64,000 bases of DNA, taken from contig CP126194.1 in assembly GCA_030272155.1 (NCBI GenBank), positions 6,687,501 through 6,751,500 on the forward strand, written 5' to 3'. Every line of letters starts with the position of its first letter. The first letter of the stretch is position 1. This document shows positions 36,301-48,063 of this stretch, one piece after another. This stretch comes from Tetradesmus obliquus (taxonomy: Eukaryota > Chlorophyta > Chlorophyceae > Sphaeropleales > Scenedesmaceae). Position numbers and translations under genes: made by a program. The notes beneath the pieces are model-generated. The model was given only the letters and a program-made list of their open reading frames with translations, did not search any database and had not been told where the DNA came from.

Positions 36301-39300
36301 AAAAATGCGCACCTGTGAGTTGTGTCTGCCGCCTTGCTGGGGTCCTGAAAACAAGAATCTGCAGCTATGAGAATGTTATGTGTCGCAGTGCACTGCACAA
36401 CGAGCAACATGTGCCTCACCTGTGAGTATGTCAGCTGCCTTGCTGGGGTCCATGGCCATGAGGATGGCCATGGCCTTCTTCACGTCCAGCGCGTCCACTG
36501 ACGAGGCTGCAGGCGGCGGCATCATCGCCTGCAGGACAGATTCGAAGCAGAGTGGGGCCACACAAAACTCGATTCTTGTATGCTGTTTTAGGTACATGTC
36601 TGCCTTCCTATAGCCAACAGCTGCACCACATGCAGTGCACCAAAGCAAGTTGTGCCGCAGCCCCCACCTGCACGATGTTGGCTGCCATGTAGGGCTCTAG
36701 CATGCCCAGCAGCTCCTTGCGCAGCGGCTCAGGGCTGCGCGTGAGCAGCGCGGCCGCGGTGTAGGTGTCTGTGGAGCCCAGCGCGTCCACCTGCTGGAAG
36801 GTGCCCCAGCCCAGGAACTCGGCTGCAGCGTCGTCAATGTCCGTCGAGGTGAGGTACCTGCACAACACAGGGCGCATCAGCAAGCACACAAGGCACTTTG
36901 ATTTGAAGCAAAAAGAACAATGCAGCAGCCGATCTGCCGTGCTCAGCCGCTGCAGGTGCGGCAATGCAATGGTTGCTGTCATTTGCAATGACGTGCAAAA
37001 CACATGAGTGTGGCCCTGTAGCAACAAACTTCCACCACCTTAGCTGGGGTAGCTGCTGCCGAAGCCCTTTGTGCTGACGCACCTGGCTGCCTGCCCGCTG
37101 TGGTTCTTGATGATGTCCATGGTGCGCTCCCACAGCCGGCCGTCAACAGCAGCAGCCGCCTCCTTGCGCAGGCCCACGCTCATGGCGATGACCATGGCAG
37201 CGCGCTCCTCATCCTTCATCGCCTCCACCACCTGCCAGCAGCAGCAGTGGCAGCAGCAGCAGCAGCAGCAGGGAAGTGTGCATGTAGATCGTGCATGGAG
37301 AAACAGATAGGGGTAACATTTGTGTGTATCAGCAACTCCGCCACAACAGACACCTGTCACAACAGCAGCTGTGGCCGCATTGTGGCTGCCATACTTCGCA
37401 AACCAACCCCTTGCTGCGTGCAGGGGCCAGCAAGAACAGAAGCCACCGCACCTTCCAGCGCTGCACTGGCGGCATGGTGGCCAGCACCATGGTGCGTGCA
37501 TCAGGCGTGAGCGCCGTCAGCATCTGCACCGTGCTGTCGATGTTGTAGCCGTCATGCACGCGGCCAGGGGCAGCAACCTGCGGGCCCAGGGTCATGACCT
37601 GCATGCACAGGAGGGAATCAAACTGAAGGCAGCAGGCGTGGTGGGATTGTGAAATGTCAACCATCCCCATAACCAGGTTGTGTGCAGTGCCAACACCAAG
37701 GAATGGACACCAAATCAGCATGTGCGACAGCTCTTGGGTATGCACTAGAAGCTCAGCAAGCAGGTGCCGCATGGTGCTTGCACCATCCTCACGTGCACTG
37801 CGTTTTTTTGCCACATCCTTGTGCTAGTAGTGCAGTCACACATGTAACCTGACATCAAGCAACGCCAACCTGCTTGTTGTCAGCATGTATCTGCCACATG
37901 GCACAACTGCCAGCTCACCTGCACCATGTCTGACATCTGCGGCCGGTTGAACTCAAACTTCTCCATCTTCTGGTTGCGGCCCCAGGCCAGCTTGCGGTGC
38001 TCCACAGAGTTGACCGCGTTGACCATCTTCTCCAGCATGACCACCTGCAGGTTGTGCAGATATCCATCACCAAAGAACACAGGTTAGCAAGCTATATGAG
38101 CTGACTCATTAACATAGTTGACCGCGTCGACCATCTTCTCCAGCATGACCACCTGCAGGGTCAGCATGCATTGACGCTTGTGAAATCAAGTGAGTGCAGA
38201 CTGTGCATGCTGCCCCAAAAGCACCAACGCACTGATGATATTATCGTGCGAAACAGTCACAGAACACGTGCAGCGGGCACGCCGTGAGTGCATAGACCTA
38301 GCAAGCAGTGTGGACATGCCGCCCTCACAAGGTTGCTTTGTTTGTCGCACCTTGGCCAGTAGCTGCCCCGGGGCCTTGCTGCTGCGCTGGCCCCCGCTCT
38401 GGATGGTGCTCTGCCTGCTCCAGGTGCCCAGCACTGCAAACGCGTTGCGCCAGCGCAGGCGCGCAAGCCTGCACATACCAGCACAAACACACGTCAGCCA
38501 CTGGCAGCTGCAGTTTATCAAGGTCTTCACAGCTGGCGCCACTTGCACTGTGACACGCAATTACGATCGCACAAAGCCGTAGCCTGGCAGCATCGCAACC
38601 CCTCGCCCATTGAACGCCCCTACTGCTGCTCATCCGCCGCATCGTAACCTCAAGGTGTACATGGTGCTCGGAGCGAGTCGTTGTCTATGCTGCGCTAGAG
38701 GCTGCCTCAGTGCTGCACTGCATGCCTGGCGCCTCACCGCTTGCGTGTGAAGGCCTCCACAGCCGCCACCTGGCTCTCAGCCACCTCCAGCCGTGCCCGC
38801 AGCGCGCTGTTGTCTGCCGAGGAGCCTGCTGCTGCCGCCTGCGCCTCCTCAAGCTCCTTGCGGAAGCGCATCGCCTCGCGCCTGCACAGCAGCGCACAGG
38901 TTGCAGAGCAGCATTCGAAACGTTGAGCAAGAGCGGAACCAGCCTTGCATGCATACAGCTTGTGCATCCGCAGCTCAATCGCAACGCTACCTGCAACATC
39001 ATGCTCCTTGCTTGATGCCAGTCACATTGCTCGGAATGCTGAGTCCTGCTTGGCTTCCTCAGGGTGGAATCTACAATGTACGCTGCACTAGTTGCTACTA
39101 TCCTGTGCAATTATCAAAAGCAATCCTACCTCAGGAAGTCCACACCCTTGAGCTCCTTGGCCAGCTCCTGCTGGTCATCCACCAGCTTGCTGTTGAGCCG
39201 CAGCAGCTGCCTGTTCTGCGCCTGCAGCTCAACCAGCGCTGACTCAGCAGCGCCAATGGAGCAGTTCCAGGCACACACCAGCGCACGGCCGCGCTCCACA

Positions 39301-42300
39301 CAGGCCACCTCCACCTGCGGAGTGCGTGCAAGATAGAGGGTTACATCAGTGTGTTCTTGCTAAGTTGTCTTGTGCATAAATGGCACAGCAGTTCCAAAGG
39401 CAAAGGGTGAAGTGAAGTATGATGGGCAGGAGTCGGGCGTGCCTGTGGTGACAGGGCTCCCCATCTGCTTGACAGGGTCACATAACATATCTGTGAGGAT
39501 CCTGCTGACAGGCTCCGCCAAGAGCAGTGCGTACCAAGAACTTCCAGCAATTGCAACAATGGATTTGACATTGAACACTTGCAGAGTTGACTGGCTAAAA
39601 AAGGACCCACCTGGCGGACCAAGTCTGCCATGCACACCGAAGCTGAAAGCGCCACGCCATACAAGCTGCTGAGCTCATGCGGCTGCTTCAAAAGCTGCAT
39701 AGCCGACACTGAGCCATCTGCTGCTGCCTCTTTGTCCTCCTCTGCTGCATCCGCTTCTGCCCTCGCGCTCTGCTGCTCATGCGCTGGCACTGCAGCACCG
39801 TGCTTGGGACTGCTGGCCCTCTGCTCCGCTGCTGCTGCTGCTGCTGCAGGTGGTGACGCTGGTGGTGTTGTCAGTTCCGGCGGCTTGCTGATGCCACTTT
39901 TCAAGCGACTGCAGCCAGCTGCACTGGGGCTCCTGTCACGGCTGGTGTTGGGGCCAGACGCAGCTGCAGCAGCAGCACACGGAGACCTAGGCGTATACAT
40001 TGCTGAGCCAGCACCAGCAGCGGCCCCAGGGGCACCAGGCGTGCTGGCTTTGAAGCTGCCTTGCGGATCTTCGCCACAGCTGCTTTTGCTCAGGGCTGTA
40101 GAGCTGCTGCATCTGCTCTGCCTCTGCCTTGCAGTGCTGCTGCCGCCAGTGCTGGCCATGCTGCTGCGGCAGATCTGCTGCTGCTCCTGGCTGGGCTGGT
40201 GCTCAGGTGTTGCTGCTGCTGCTGCTGCTGCTGGGCTCGCATGTGCTGCTCCACTGGCTGAACTCAGGCTAGATCTGCTGGGGCTGCCCAGCTGTGTGGG
40301 TCTGCTAGAATGTTGGCTAAAGCTCTTCATCTCAGTTGTGACTGCTAGGTTCCCAAATGACGCCCGCATTGCACTGCTGCATCTGCTGTTGGCAGCAGCA
40401 GCAGTAGCAGCATCGGCCGCCTCAGCTGCTGCATCTTGGACTGCAATGGAGTCCTGATGCACTGCCCTGCGCAGTGGCGACTGCCTGCTAGTGCTGCTGC
40501 CGCTCTGGCTTGCAGGAGGGCTGCCAGCTCTAGGTCCGAGCAGCTGCGGCTGCTGCTGCAGCTGGCTGCTGCAGTGCTGCAAGCTGGCACCTGCAGCTTC
40601 AGAGTCACCCAGCCAGCTTCTGCTGCGCCTGTTAGTGCCAGGCGATTGAGGTGACTGCAGGCCAGAGGAACCAACCTCGCCTACAAGCGCCTGCAGCTGC
40701 AGCTGATGCCGCAAGCTGCTGCGATGCTGCTGCTGCTGTGCCGCCTTCTGTAGCTGTTGTTGTGCTGCTGCTTTGTCAGATGCATCTGCCAACTCTGCTG
40801 CAGCAGCTGCTGCAGCCCCTGCGCTTATGCCAGGCGCAAGTGCTGATGGACAGCGTAGTGATGCAGGTGCCACTGCTGCTGCAGCAGCTGCAGCAGCTGC
40901 TGTTGCTGCTTCGCCTACTTGCACATTGGCCCCCTTGATGTTAATCAGGCTGGCCATCTTGGCAGCTGTTGTGCTGACCTCGCTTGAAGTCATGAGGCTG
41001 TCTATGGCTTCTGCCATATCAGAGCCCAGCACTTGGCCTGAACGGCAACACAGCAGCAAGGATACAGACAGCAAGCATTCGGCTAGCACCCAGCAGTTCT
41101 GCCGTCCATTCTTATATCTTTTTGCCGCTGAGCACAATGATCACGCTGCGCCACTGTCTGATGCACGGTGCAGAGGCAGCACTTACTGCTCAAGCCGGCT
41201 TGCTGCTGCTTGAACTGCCAGCTGCGTGGCGGCCCCTTCTCCTTCAGTGCCTCAGCCACAGCCCCCAAGCTGTCGCTGCACAGTGCTGCAAGTACAGCAG
41301 CACGCCACTGGCATGCCTTAGCGACTGCAGTTGCAGGGTCCTGCAAGCAGCAACAAGGCGGTGCCAGGGGCATTGTTGCAGGCTGTGATTTCGCTGCACG
41401 TAAGCAAGCTACATCCAAACAAGCTGCAGGAGCACAACAGGTGCAGACTGCATATGGTTGAGGGCATCTAGTCGGCTGGACGGCTGCACAGAGCACACAC
41501 CCACCTGCAGCAGCTGAGCCAGCAGCTCCTCCACTGCCAGCGCCTCTTTGCGGTTGCTGGGTTGGTCAGAGGGCAGCACCAGCAGGCAGGCATGGCCGGA
41601 CCTGTCCTGGATGGCTGCAGGAACGGCGCCTGCAGGAGGCCGCGGTAGCAGCAGTAGCAACAGCAACAACAACCAGGAGTCATGTGGCACGCACTGCTTG
41701 CAGGCATGTTTCCAGGGCAAGTATTGCAGCTGCTGCAGCAAAAGATAAGGCACTGCATTGCTGAAGCGGCTGATTTACTAGGCCATGCTTTGCAGGAAGA
41801 GCAGTAGCTGCTGACTGTGCTCACTCAGGAAGTGCTCAGTCCCCAGTGGCAGCCGCAGCAGCATGCTCATGCGCTGCCGCGTGTGCGAGGCGGGCAGCAG
41901 GTCGCCAGGGCCAGCAAACTCCTGCAGCAGCTGTTGGCGTGAAGCATGCAGAAAGCAATGTGCATGTCACAACAGATGAATGTAAATGTGTGCCACAACA
42001 AAAGCTGGGCCAAATCCTCAATAGTTAACACAGCTGTTGCTTCAAGCATCTCTTCCTGCAAGCTCTGGCTCTGGCATGCAAGCAAGTCCTGCCGTGGCGC
42101 ATATAAGAGACGCATACCTGGAAGCCCAGAATGTTGTCGCTGCCATGCAGCACTGCTTGCCCTGCTGCAGCTGCAGCAGCATCGCCCTGCACCGGCTTCC
42201 AGTAGTAACCAGGCTTTGCAGGATCTACTGGCCGCAGCAACCGGGTGTCATCACAAGCTGCTGCTGCTGCCGCTGCCTTAGCTGTTGCCGACACAACATC

Positions 42301-43556
42301 AGCTGCCTCGCGAGGGGAATCAAGCTGCTGCTGCTGCTGATTGCTGTTGCCAGCAGCTGTTGCTGCTGCTCCTGCAAGCCAGCTGCCATCTGGCTGCCCA
42401 CCCAGCTTCCTGCAGCCATTGCAACCAGCAAAGCCGTCAGTAGAAGAGCAGGAGCATCTCTGCAGCACATGATGGGTCCGGCACACCGTCAAACAGCAAC
42501 ACCTGTAGCCGTGTTGATATGACAAAAGCGCGCTGCATCCTGCACAATTCCCCTCTTTCTGCAACAGCAGCTACTTGCCTGTAGTATGATGCCGGAAGTG
42601 CTGTCATTGCTACGCTGCCGACTGCTGGTGCACCATCTGCTGCCTTTTTGGAACTGCTTGCTGTAGGGCAGGAGCGCCGCAATGCGGCATTTGCTGCTTG
42701 CTTTGCTGCGGGTGCGCCAGCTGCTGCAGCAGGAGAAGATGCATCCCTGCTGCTGTGCTTGCCTGCTTCCCTGTGCCTCTCTGGTGAGAGTGTGGAGCGG
42801 TTAGGCCGTGGCGGCTGTAGCAGGAGCAGCGCAGTCAGAGCAGGCTGCAAGGTTAGCGGCAGTGTGTGGTGGTGCCCTTGCCGCAGCTGCAACTCAAGCA
42901 GATGACAGCAAGCATGTATATTGCAAGGGCAATTGCCAGGTCTACTGTCAGGTCAGCTACACAGGCTGATCCTGATGCTCCTGCTGCCGTGCATGCAGCA
43001 GATGCCTGTCTTGCTCACCGATGCTGACAGTGCTGGTCGTGAGGGCAGCGCATGCTGCTGTGCAGCACTGAGGGAGTCAAGCCTGCACAGCAAACATAGA
43101 TTGTAGTGTTGACTATGACATGGTTCAACACAGCTGTCAACTGTGTTTAAACAACAGCTGCATGCTCACAATCTTCCAGATTGTACAGTTGCTGGGCATG
43201 TATGCGGACTTTGTGTGCTTGCCTTGGCAACAGAGCAGTGGACAGCAAGTCTGCACTGGGCACGGAGTGGCTGCCTCTTGCTCCTGCAAGCTGCTTGTCT
43301 GCTGCAGTGTCGTGCTTCGCCCCTGCGTGCCCATGTTGAGCTGCTCCTGCTGCTGTTGCAGTGCCTGCAGGTTCAGCAACGTCAGTAGTCAGGCTAAGAT
43401 AACCCTTCTTGAGTTCTAATGTCTGGTCTGCTGCATATGTGCTGCAGTGTTGCTGCAGTGTTACGCACCTGGCAACTTGCTGCTGCTACCAAGATCAGCA
43501 GAGGTCCTGAGGACGCTGGGCAGCTCCCCCGGCTTCACAGACGCAATTGCTGGGAT
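28125..43556 (-). CDS. Very large helical/coiled-coil protein of unknown function (MgtE-N-like repeats, possible IQ motif)
   Basis: From 41340 to 28125 a phase-consistent minus-strand chain runs through more than twenty exons. These include 41187-41340, 39611-41037, 39130-39314, 38738-38881, 38351-38468, 37919-38044, 37452-37598, 37083-37231, 36668-36857, 36420-36528, 35813-35973, 35388-35495, 34865-35029, 34564-34680, 33560-34390, 32999-33264, 32551-32726, 32259-32418, 31913-32081, 31391-31510, 30949-31158, 30763-30845, 30330-30453, 29845-30051, 28867-29073 and 28125-28466. Order: Ser/Ala/Gln-rich disordered region; coiled coil; helical repeats of the A-x-x-L-x-x-M-D-P type (MDPNAVAQLLGLMDPNEAVV, AMDPSKAADIL); Lys/Ala linker; then a helical C-terminal half (NKYGQRALVNENVGSLVNTL, LPESFYKLPRIRFLLILCKE) ending with an IQ-like LQRVWRRRQLQRQ. 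Further exons at 41505-43556 are likely but their junctions and the start are unresolved. No enzyme motif is visible. A cytoskeletal or ciliary scaffold is my guess only. Two adjacent genes are not excluded upstream of 41340. Confidence 0.6.
28550..28770 (-). repeat. Two extra copies of the large gene's last-exon acceptor edge
   Basis: Plus-strand CAGCGCCTCCACGTCAGC through CAGGTAGCCCTGCA (real acceptor edge at about 28425-28470) recurs at 28563-28618 and 28700-28755. Each includes the acceptor and part of the upstream intron. The period is about 135 bp. Confidence 0.92.
29340..29880 (-). repeat. About 200-bp unit repeated across the large gene's 29-kb introns
   Basis: Three diverged copies contain a frame reading like L(D/E)x(N)ELV(F/C)EC(N/K)AAV on the minus strand (around 29370-29440, 29545-29615 and 29745-29820). 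They are linked to repeats of the exon 29845-30051 donor edge (CCTCAGCGTCGTCCTCCTCC at 29502, 29695 and 29850). The 29531-29615 copy, LLLDYNELVFECNAAVMRTV, may be a real small exon. The first copy contains a stop. Confidence 0.75.
36300..36350 (-). repeat. Copy of the large gene's exon donor edge (36420)
   Basis: Plus-strand 36309-36345 (CACCTGTGAGTTGTGTCTGC then CGCCTTGCTGGGGTCC) mirrors 36417-36455 at the donor side of exon 36420-36528. It offers a second 5' splice site. Confidence 0.85.
38110..38162 (-). repeat. Copy of the large gene's exon acceptor edge (38044)
   Basis: Plus-strand GTTGACCGCGTCGACCATCT through ACCACCTGCAGG (38117-38160) repeats 38009-38052, the acceptor end of exon 37919-38044, upstream in transcription order. 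Confidence 0.9.
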
Positions 43557-43605
43557 CTGTGGTGAAACAAACGGGTTGCAGTCAATATCACAAGGAGCTA
43601 GGCAA

Positions 43606-43643
43606 CACATGTCTAGGAAAGCTGCAGCTTTCCTAGACATGTG
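43606..43643. repeat. 38-bp perfect palindrome
   Basis: The left half is CACATGTCTAGGAAAGCTG and the right half is its exact reverse complement, with no loop. It lies just upstream of the first candidate exon (43469-43556) of the large minus-strand gene. It could be a cruciform, a dimeric protein-binding site or a remnant of an inverted duplication. Confidence 0.93.
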
Positions 43644-44545
43644 GCTTTTTGCCCAGCTGGCAGGGCAGCAGCAAGGCACCTGCGGCTTGTTGCTTTTTAT
43701 GCCTGGCTTCTCTGGGGTCTCCATACCCCTGCCAGAGTCCAGTTACACGTGCTTCTACCTCATATTACGTGCTCGATTCGCTGCTGCGCAGCGTGGAGGG
43801 AAACCCAATTGTGTTACTGTGTTGATGATCGCTTTGACCTGCGATGCCAGCAAGAGCAGTTGCACCGATAGCAATTGCCGTATCGAACAAATAAAGATTC
43901 GTCCTTTGAAGGCGTTGCAGTTTGATGCGGGTCACACACGCACGAAGTCCCGGACAATTGACGGGTACTGAGTCGACAGTATTCTCTGTAGTCCTGATGA
44001 GAGTAACAGAACATTTATTTGAACCATGTTACGTCTGTCAGCGGTGTGCCCATGCCATGGACTCCATGGACTACAGCAACAAAAAACCTAGCTGCCGCAG
44101 GTGCCTTCCTGACAGCTAGGTGATCCTCCTTGCTCACTTACGCAATTACAACTCCAGCAGCAAGAACAACGGTCTCACTTTCACTTACCGCAAAGTCACT
44201 GCTTGTGCTGCTACAGCGGGTGCGGCTGTTCAGGGATGGCACTGAGCCCGGCACACTGTGCAAACCTGTGACATGTTTGGCCTAGCCCGGGATGGCACAT
44301 GATTTGCATGTACAACTCAAAGCATGCCATACTTATTCCATAACAGTTGTTTACACTGCTTTTAAAGGGCCAAATTACAGCTGCACACGCCCTGTCAGCG
44401 GCGTCAGACGGTTCAAACACAGTGACAATGACAAGTTATGCCAGACCAGCCTTCCGCACATTCATAGCACATGCAGCTATGTTGGGCCAATCAGACGGGT
44501 TGCCTGACATTTATGGTTGCTACTAGAGTCGAGCTGCGGTGAAAA
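43644..44545. promoter_or_regulatory. Divergent intergenic region between the large gene and PrmC
   Basis: No convincing exon is seen. It contains a hairpin at about 44087-44120 (CCTAGCTG ... CAGCTAGG). The two flanking genes are transcribed away from each other, so promoters for both are expected here, although the large gene's true start is unresolved. Confidence 0.4.
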
Positions 44546-44892
44546 ATGCAGGCCTTGGGAAGATGCTGTTCGCGACCGTGCAGCCTGGCATGCTACGCCC
44601 GCAGCTACTTCGTCCAGCAACGCCTGGCTACAACGCACGCCACAGTAACGTGCCCCGCGGCATCATCTGCTGCATCAGAAGCTGCTGATGTGGAAACATC
44701 GTACGTATCCCGACCAGTGACTGAGGTGCAGGACGTACCAGTGCCTCTGTGCAGAAGAGCTGCTAACCATGTGGAACAACTGTCAGCGCTCATGGGCTGG
44801 AGGCAGACGGTTAAAGGGCAGATACTGGATATAAAGGACGCTTTCGAAGCAGCTGATGGTGGCCCAGGTGCTGGAGAGCTGCAGGTGTGATG

Positions 44893-44930
<38 letters not shown>

Positions 44931-47298
44931 CACAACAGTGTCTGCGCACATGTGTACAACAGGGACGGTTCTAAGTATAAGAAATACTGGACAGTGGCTG
45001 TGTGTTTCGTGTGACTTGACAGAGTTGCAGCTGAGCAGAACAGCTGTGCCAGCAGTATGCTGCGGCTCAGTCATTTGTTCACCGGTGCAACAGTCGTTGA
45101 GCGTGCACAATAATGCTCAAATACTGTCTTGACTGCCTGGCAATGCACTGCAGAGGGAAGTCACATGGGTGCTCGATGATGTCATTGCAGTGAGTGGCAG
45201 CTGCAACCGCCAGCAAAGATTGCAGCTCATGCAACTGCCTGCTTGCAAGGCTTGCTCAAAGTTCCTGCGGCTGGCCATTACACTGCATGTCCACCCTTTG
45301 CCGTCTGTTGCTTCACAGGCATGGCCACCCTCCAGCTGCATATGCTATTGCAACAGCATGTATGATGTTTTGCTTGCGACTTGCAACACTGCCCTCTCAC
45401 GTGCTGCCCGGTTTGCTGCTGCCCTCTGGGGTGGCGTGAGCAGCAGCAGCAGCATGCATGCTACTGCAACATAACAAATGACAAGCTGCGTACTACCCTC
45501 TCAACTGCTGCCCGCGGGGTGCGGCTGCCTGCAGGCGTGGCGTGAGCAGGAGCAGCAGCAGTGGCAGCCCTGCTGCTGGCAGCAGCTGGAGCTTGAGCTG
45601 CAGGCAGCAGGCAGCAGGGGCAGGCCCACAGGGGACTGGCAGGTGCTGCTGAGGGCGCCGCTGCAGCAGCTGCAGCAGCTCTGGCGGCTGCGGCTGCAGG
45701 TGGGTGCATGCACAGCACATAGCAGGGGGTTAACGAGGCCACCTTTTACAGCAGGATATGTAGTGATCGGAGCAGTGGCTGTTTCTCTCAACAGCTCTGG
45801 CAGCTGCGGCTGCAGGTGGGTGGGACGTGTTGTAACACATGCGGCGGCAGCAGAGGGCGCTGTTGTTGCTGCAGCTGCTGGTACAACAGTGATACCTCAA
45901 CTGCTAAAGTTGTGCACAAGTTGTGCCCAAGTTGTGCACAGCACGTGCTGCTACAAGCGCAGCAGGCGCGCTTCCTGCAAGCTGGCGAGAAGCCGTGTTT
46001 CTTGCGCATGTGGACATTGCGTCGCAGTGCTGGGTCGAAAATGCTCCACCTATAATTACCATGCTGCTGCGTGTTTTGCTTGCAGGAACGTGTGCCATTC
46101 CAGTACCTCATCCACACAGCACACTGGCGGGATCTTGTGCTGTCAGTGGGACCCGGCATTCTCTGCCCGCGCCCTGAAACAGAAGCAATGGTCGACCTCG
46201 CAGCAGCAGTAATAGCAGCAAACCCAGCGCTAGCAGCCGCGCCATGGGCAGATCTGGGCACTGGCAGTGGAGCCATAGCGATTGGCACAGCGCGGCTGCT
46301 GCAGTCCATGCAGCAGGATCCGCAGCAAGCTGGCCGGCAGCGCAAGCAGCAGCAGCAGGGTGTACAGCAGCCGCAGGTGTGGGCCGTAGACCTGAGCCCG
46401 ACTGCAGTTGCGTATGCAGCAGCGAATGCGGAAGCTTGTGGAGTGCAGGATATGCTGCAGGTGCTGCGGGGCTCATGGTTTGAGCCCCTGCAGCAGCAGC
46501 AGCAGCAGCAGCGCGGCTGGCTGGGTGGTGTGCTGAGCAACCCGCCGTACATTCCAGCTGTGCAGATGCAGGGGCTGCAGGCAGAGGTGGGGCAGCATGA
46601 GCCGTGGAGTGCACTGGATGGCGGCCCAGAGGAGGGGCTGGATAGCTTGCAGGTGAGAGGGGAGTGGGGTTCAGGAAAGGGTGTTGAAAGGTTTCAGCGT
46701 AACAGCGAATTGCGGAAAGGAAAGTTTCCTGCAGTTTGAGACTGATGTGCTGCTCTTGCAGGCGTGGCATGTCCACACAGGAGACACAGATGCAAGTTGT
46801 GCCTGGTGTGTGCCATGCAATTCTCGCCTGCTAACAGCGCTGCCTACCGCCTACTGCTGAAAGTCACTGCGGAATTTGCCGCTGCTGCATGAATCAACAT
46901 ATGCAGGTGATCTGCAGTGGTGCTGCTGACATGTTGCTGCCTGGTGGTTTCCTCGCACTTGAGGTGAGCTGATGTACAAGGAAACCATTGCATGTGCCAA
47001 GAAGGTTTTCAAACAGCCCAACAGCCAGCCGATAGTAGGACGGAACTCAAAAATCGGTTGTACTGCTGTGCGCAACAAATACTGTGATATGCCTGCGTAG
47101 CACATTGCAGGCGCAGACTTTGCAGCTGACAAGCTGGCTGTTGTGCACTTCCTGCAGACGGCTGGCTCAGAGCAGGCGCCCCTGGTGCAGCAGCTGCTGC
47201 AGGAGCAGCAGGCAGGCGGGGCTGCAGCTTTCAGGGACGTCCGCGTGCACGAGGACTGCTATGGAGTGCCTCGATTTGTGAGCGCCACCAGGAATTAA
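44546..47298 (+). CDS. PrmC: Peptide chain release factor N5-glutamine methyltransferase, organellar (PrmC/HemK)
   Basis: The enzyme methylates the Gln of the GGQ motif in organellar release factors, using S-adenosylmethionine. Six exons (44546-44884, 45154-45189, 45535-45699, 46086-46652, 46907-46963, 47158-47298), all phase 0, sum to 1305 nt, 434 residues. The N-terminus (MQALGRCCSRPCSLACYARS) looks organelle-targeting. The family signatures are in order: PFQYLIHTAHWRDL and CPRPETE (209-213) in the release-factor-binding part, DLGTGSGAIAI (236-246) for SAM, and the catalytic SNPPY with NPPY at 332-335. The end, YGVPRFVSATRN, is typical. Gln-rich insertions flank the methyltransferase motifs (around residues 267-275 and 316-322). 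A short duplicate of the exon 3 end lies at 45791-45825. Confidence 0.93.
45785..45830 (+). repeat. Copy of PrmC exon 3 donor edge
   Basis: CAACAGCTCTGGCAGCTGCG followed by GCTGCAG and a GTGGGTGG donor repeats the last ~27 nt of exon 3 (CAGCTCTGGCGGCTGCGGCT) with its donor, about 118 bp downstream. Confidence 0.88.
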
Positions 47299-48063
47299 TA
47301 CATGGAGGGAATGTGTTCAGTTGCTGCAGCGGGTGCAGAAGTGCCAGTGCCCAGCAGCAGCAGGTGCACTGCCTGGTGAATGCAGCCAGGCGTGCACAGG
47401 GGCGGCTGACGTGCTGGTATGTTGGGAGCGAGCGATCAGCAAGCAGCAGTGCTTGAGGGCTCAACCTAAGCCGAGCTGGTCGAGGCATGTGGTGTCGAAT
47501 ACTGTGCCGTGTGCTGCTCACTGTGAACTTGTATTGTTCCTTGGGTCTATGCATGCGCGTTGAGACGTGCAGGAGTATACAGGTGGTTATATGAAAGTTT
47601 GTGTTGGCTGCGTTCATTACGCAAGCGTGCAGTGCCAAAAAGTGGGAGAAGGCGGTGGGCTCAATTTGATGCATTTGATCGGACGGTTACGCAATGCGAT
47701 GCTAGACGTATAATTGATGATCATTCATATCATTGATCTTGGAAGGCCATTTTTGTCCAGCTTGCTCTCTTGTGTGGTTGCCGCCCAAATCACAGCCCGG
47801 ACGTTCAGCAAGTTCTCGGTGCAGTGCTGCTGTCCTGGCGCGTTCTCTCGGATCAAACCAGCCTGGTGACACAGAATCGACATGAATTCAAGATTGCAAA
47901 CTGAGAGGTGCGTTTTGCCATCCCGTAACTGCAGGGCCCGCAACAGATGTCGTTGACAGACCTAGCACCATCCAGATGGCTGGTGTGTGCTGCGAAAGTG
48001 TGTGCAGCTGCTGACAATTTATAAGCAAACGTAACAATGTTTTAGCATCTTACGCCTGCACGT
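47299..48063. other. Intergenic region between PrmC and the first MFS gene
   Basis: No exon or repeat of note is seen. It should include the PrmC 3' end and the promoter of the downstream transporter. Confidence 0.45.

Noticed and set aside
39630..40457. 275-codon plus-strand frame rich in Cys, Leu and Ala
   Set aside because: Antisense shadow of the low-complexity exon 39611-41037. GCA/CAG-rich coding sequence commonly leaves open frames on the opposite strand.
44087..44120. Hairpin as a transcription terminator
   Set aside because: The stem is only eight base pairs and there is no following T tract. Bacterial-type terminators are not expected in nuclear DNA.
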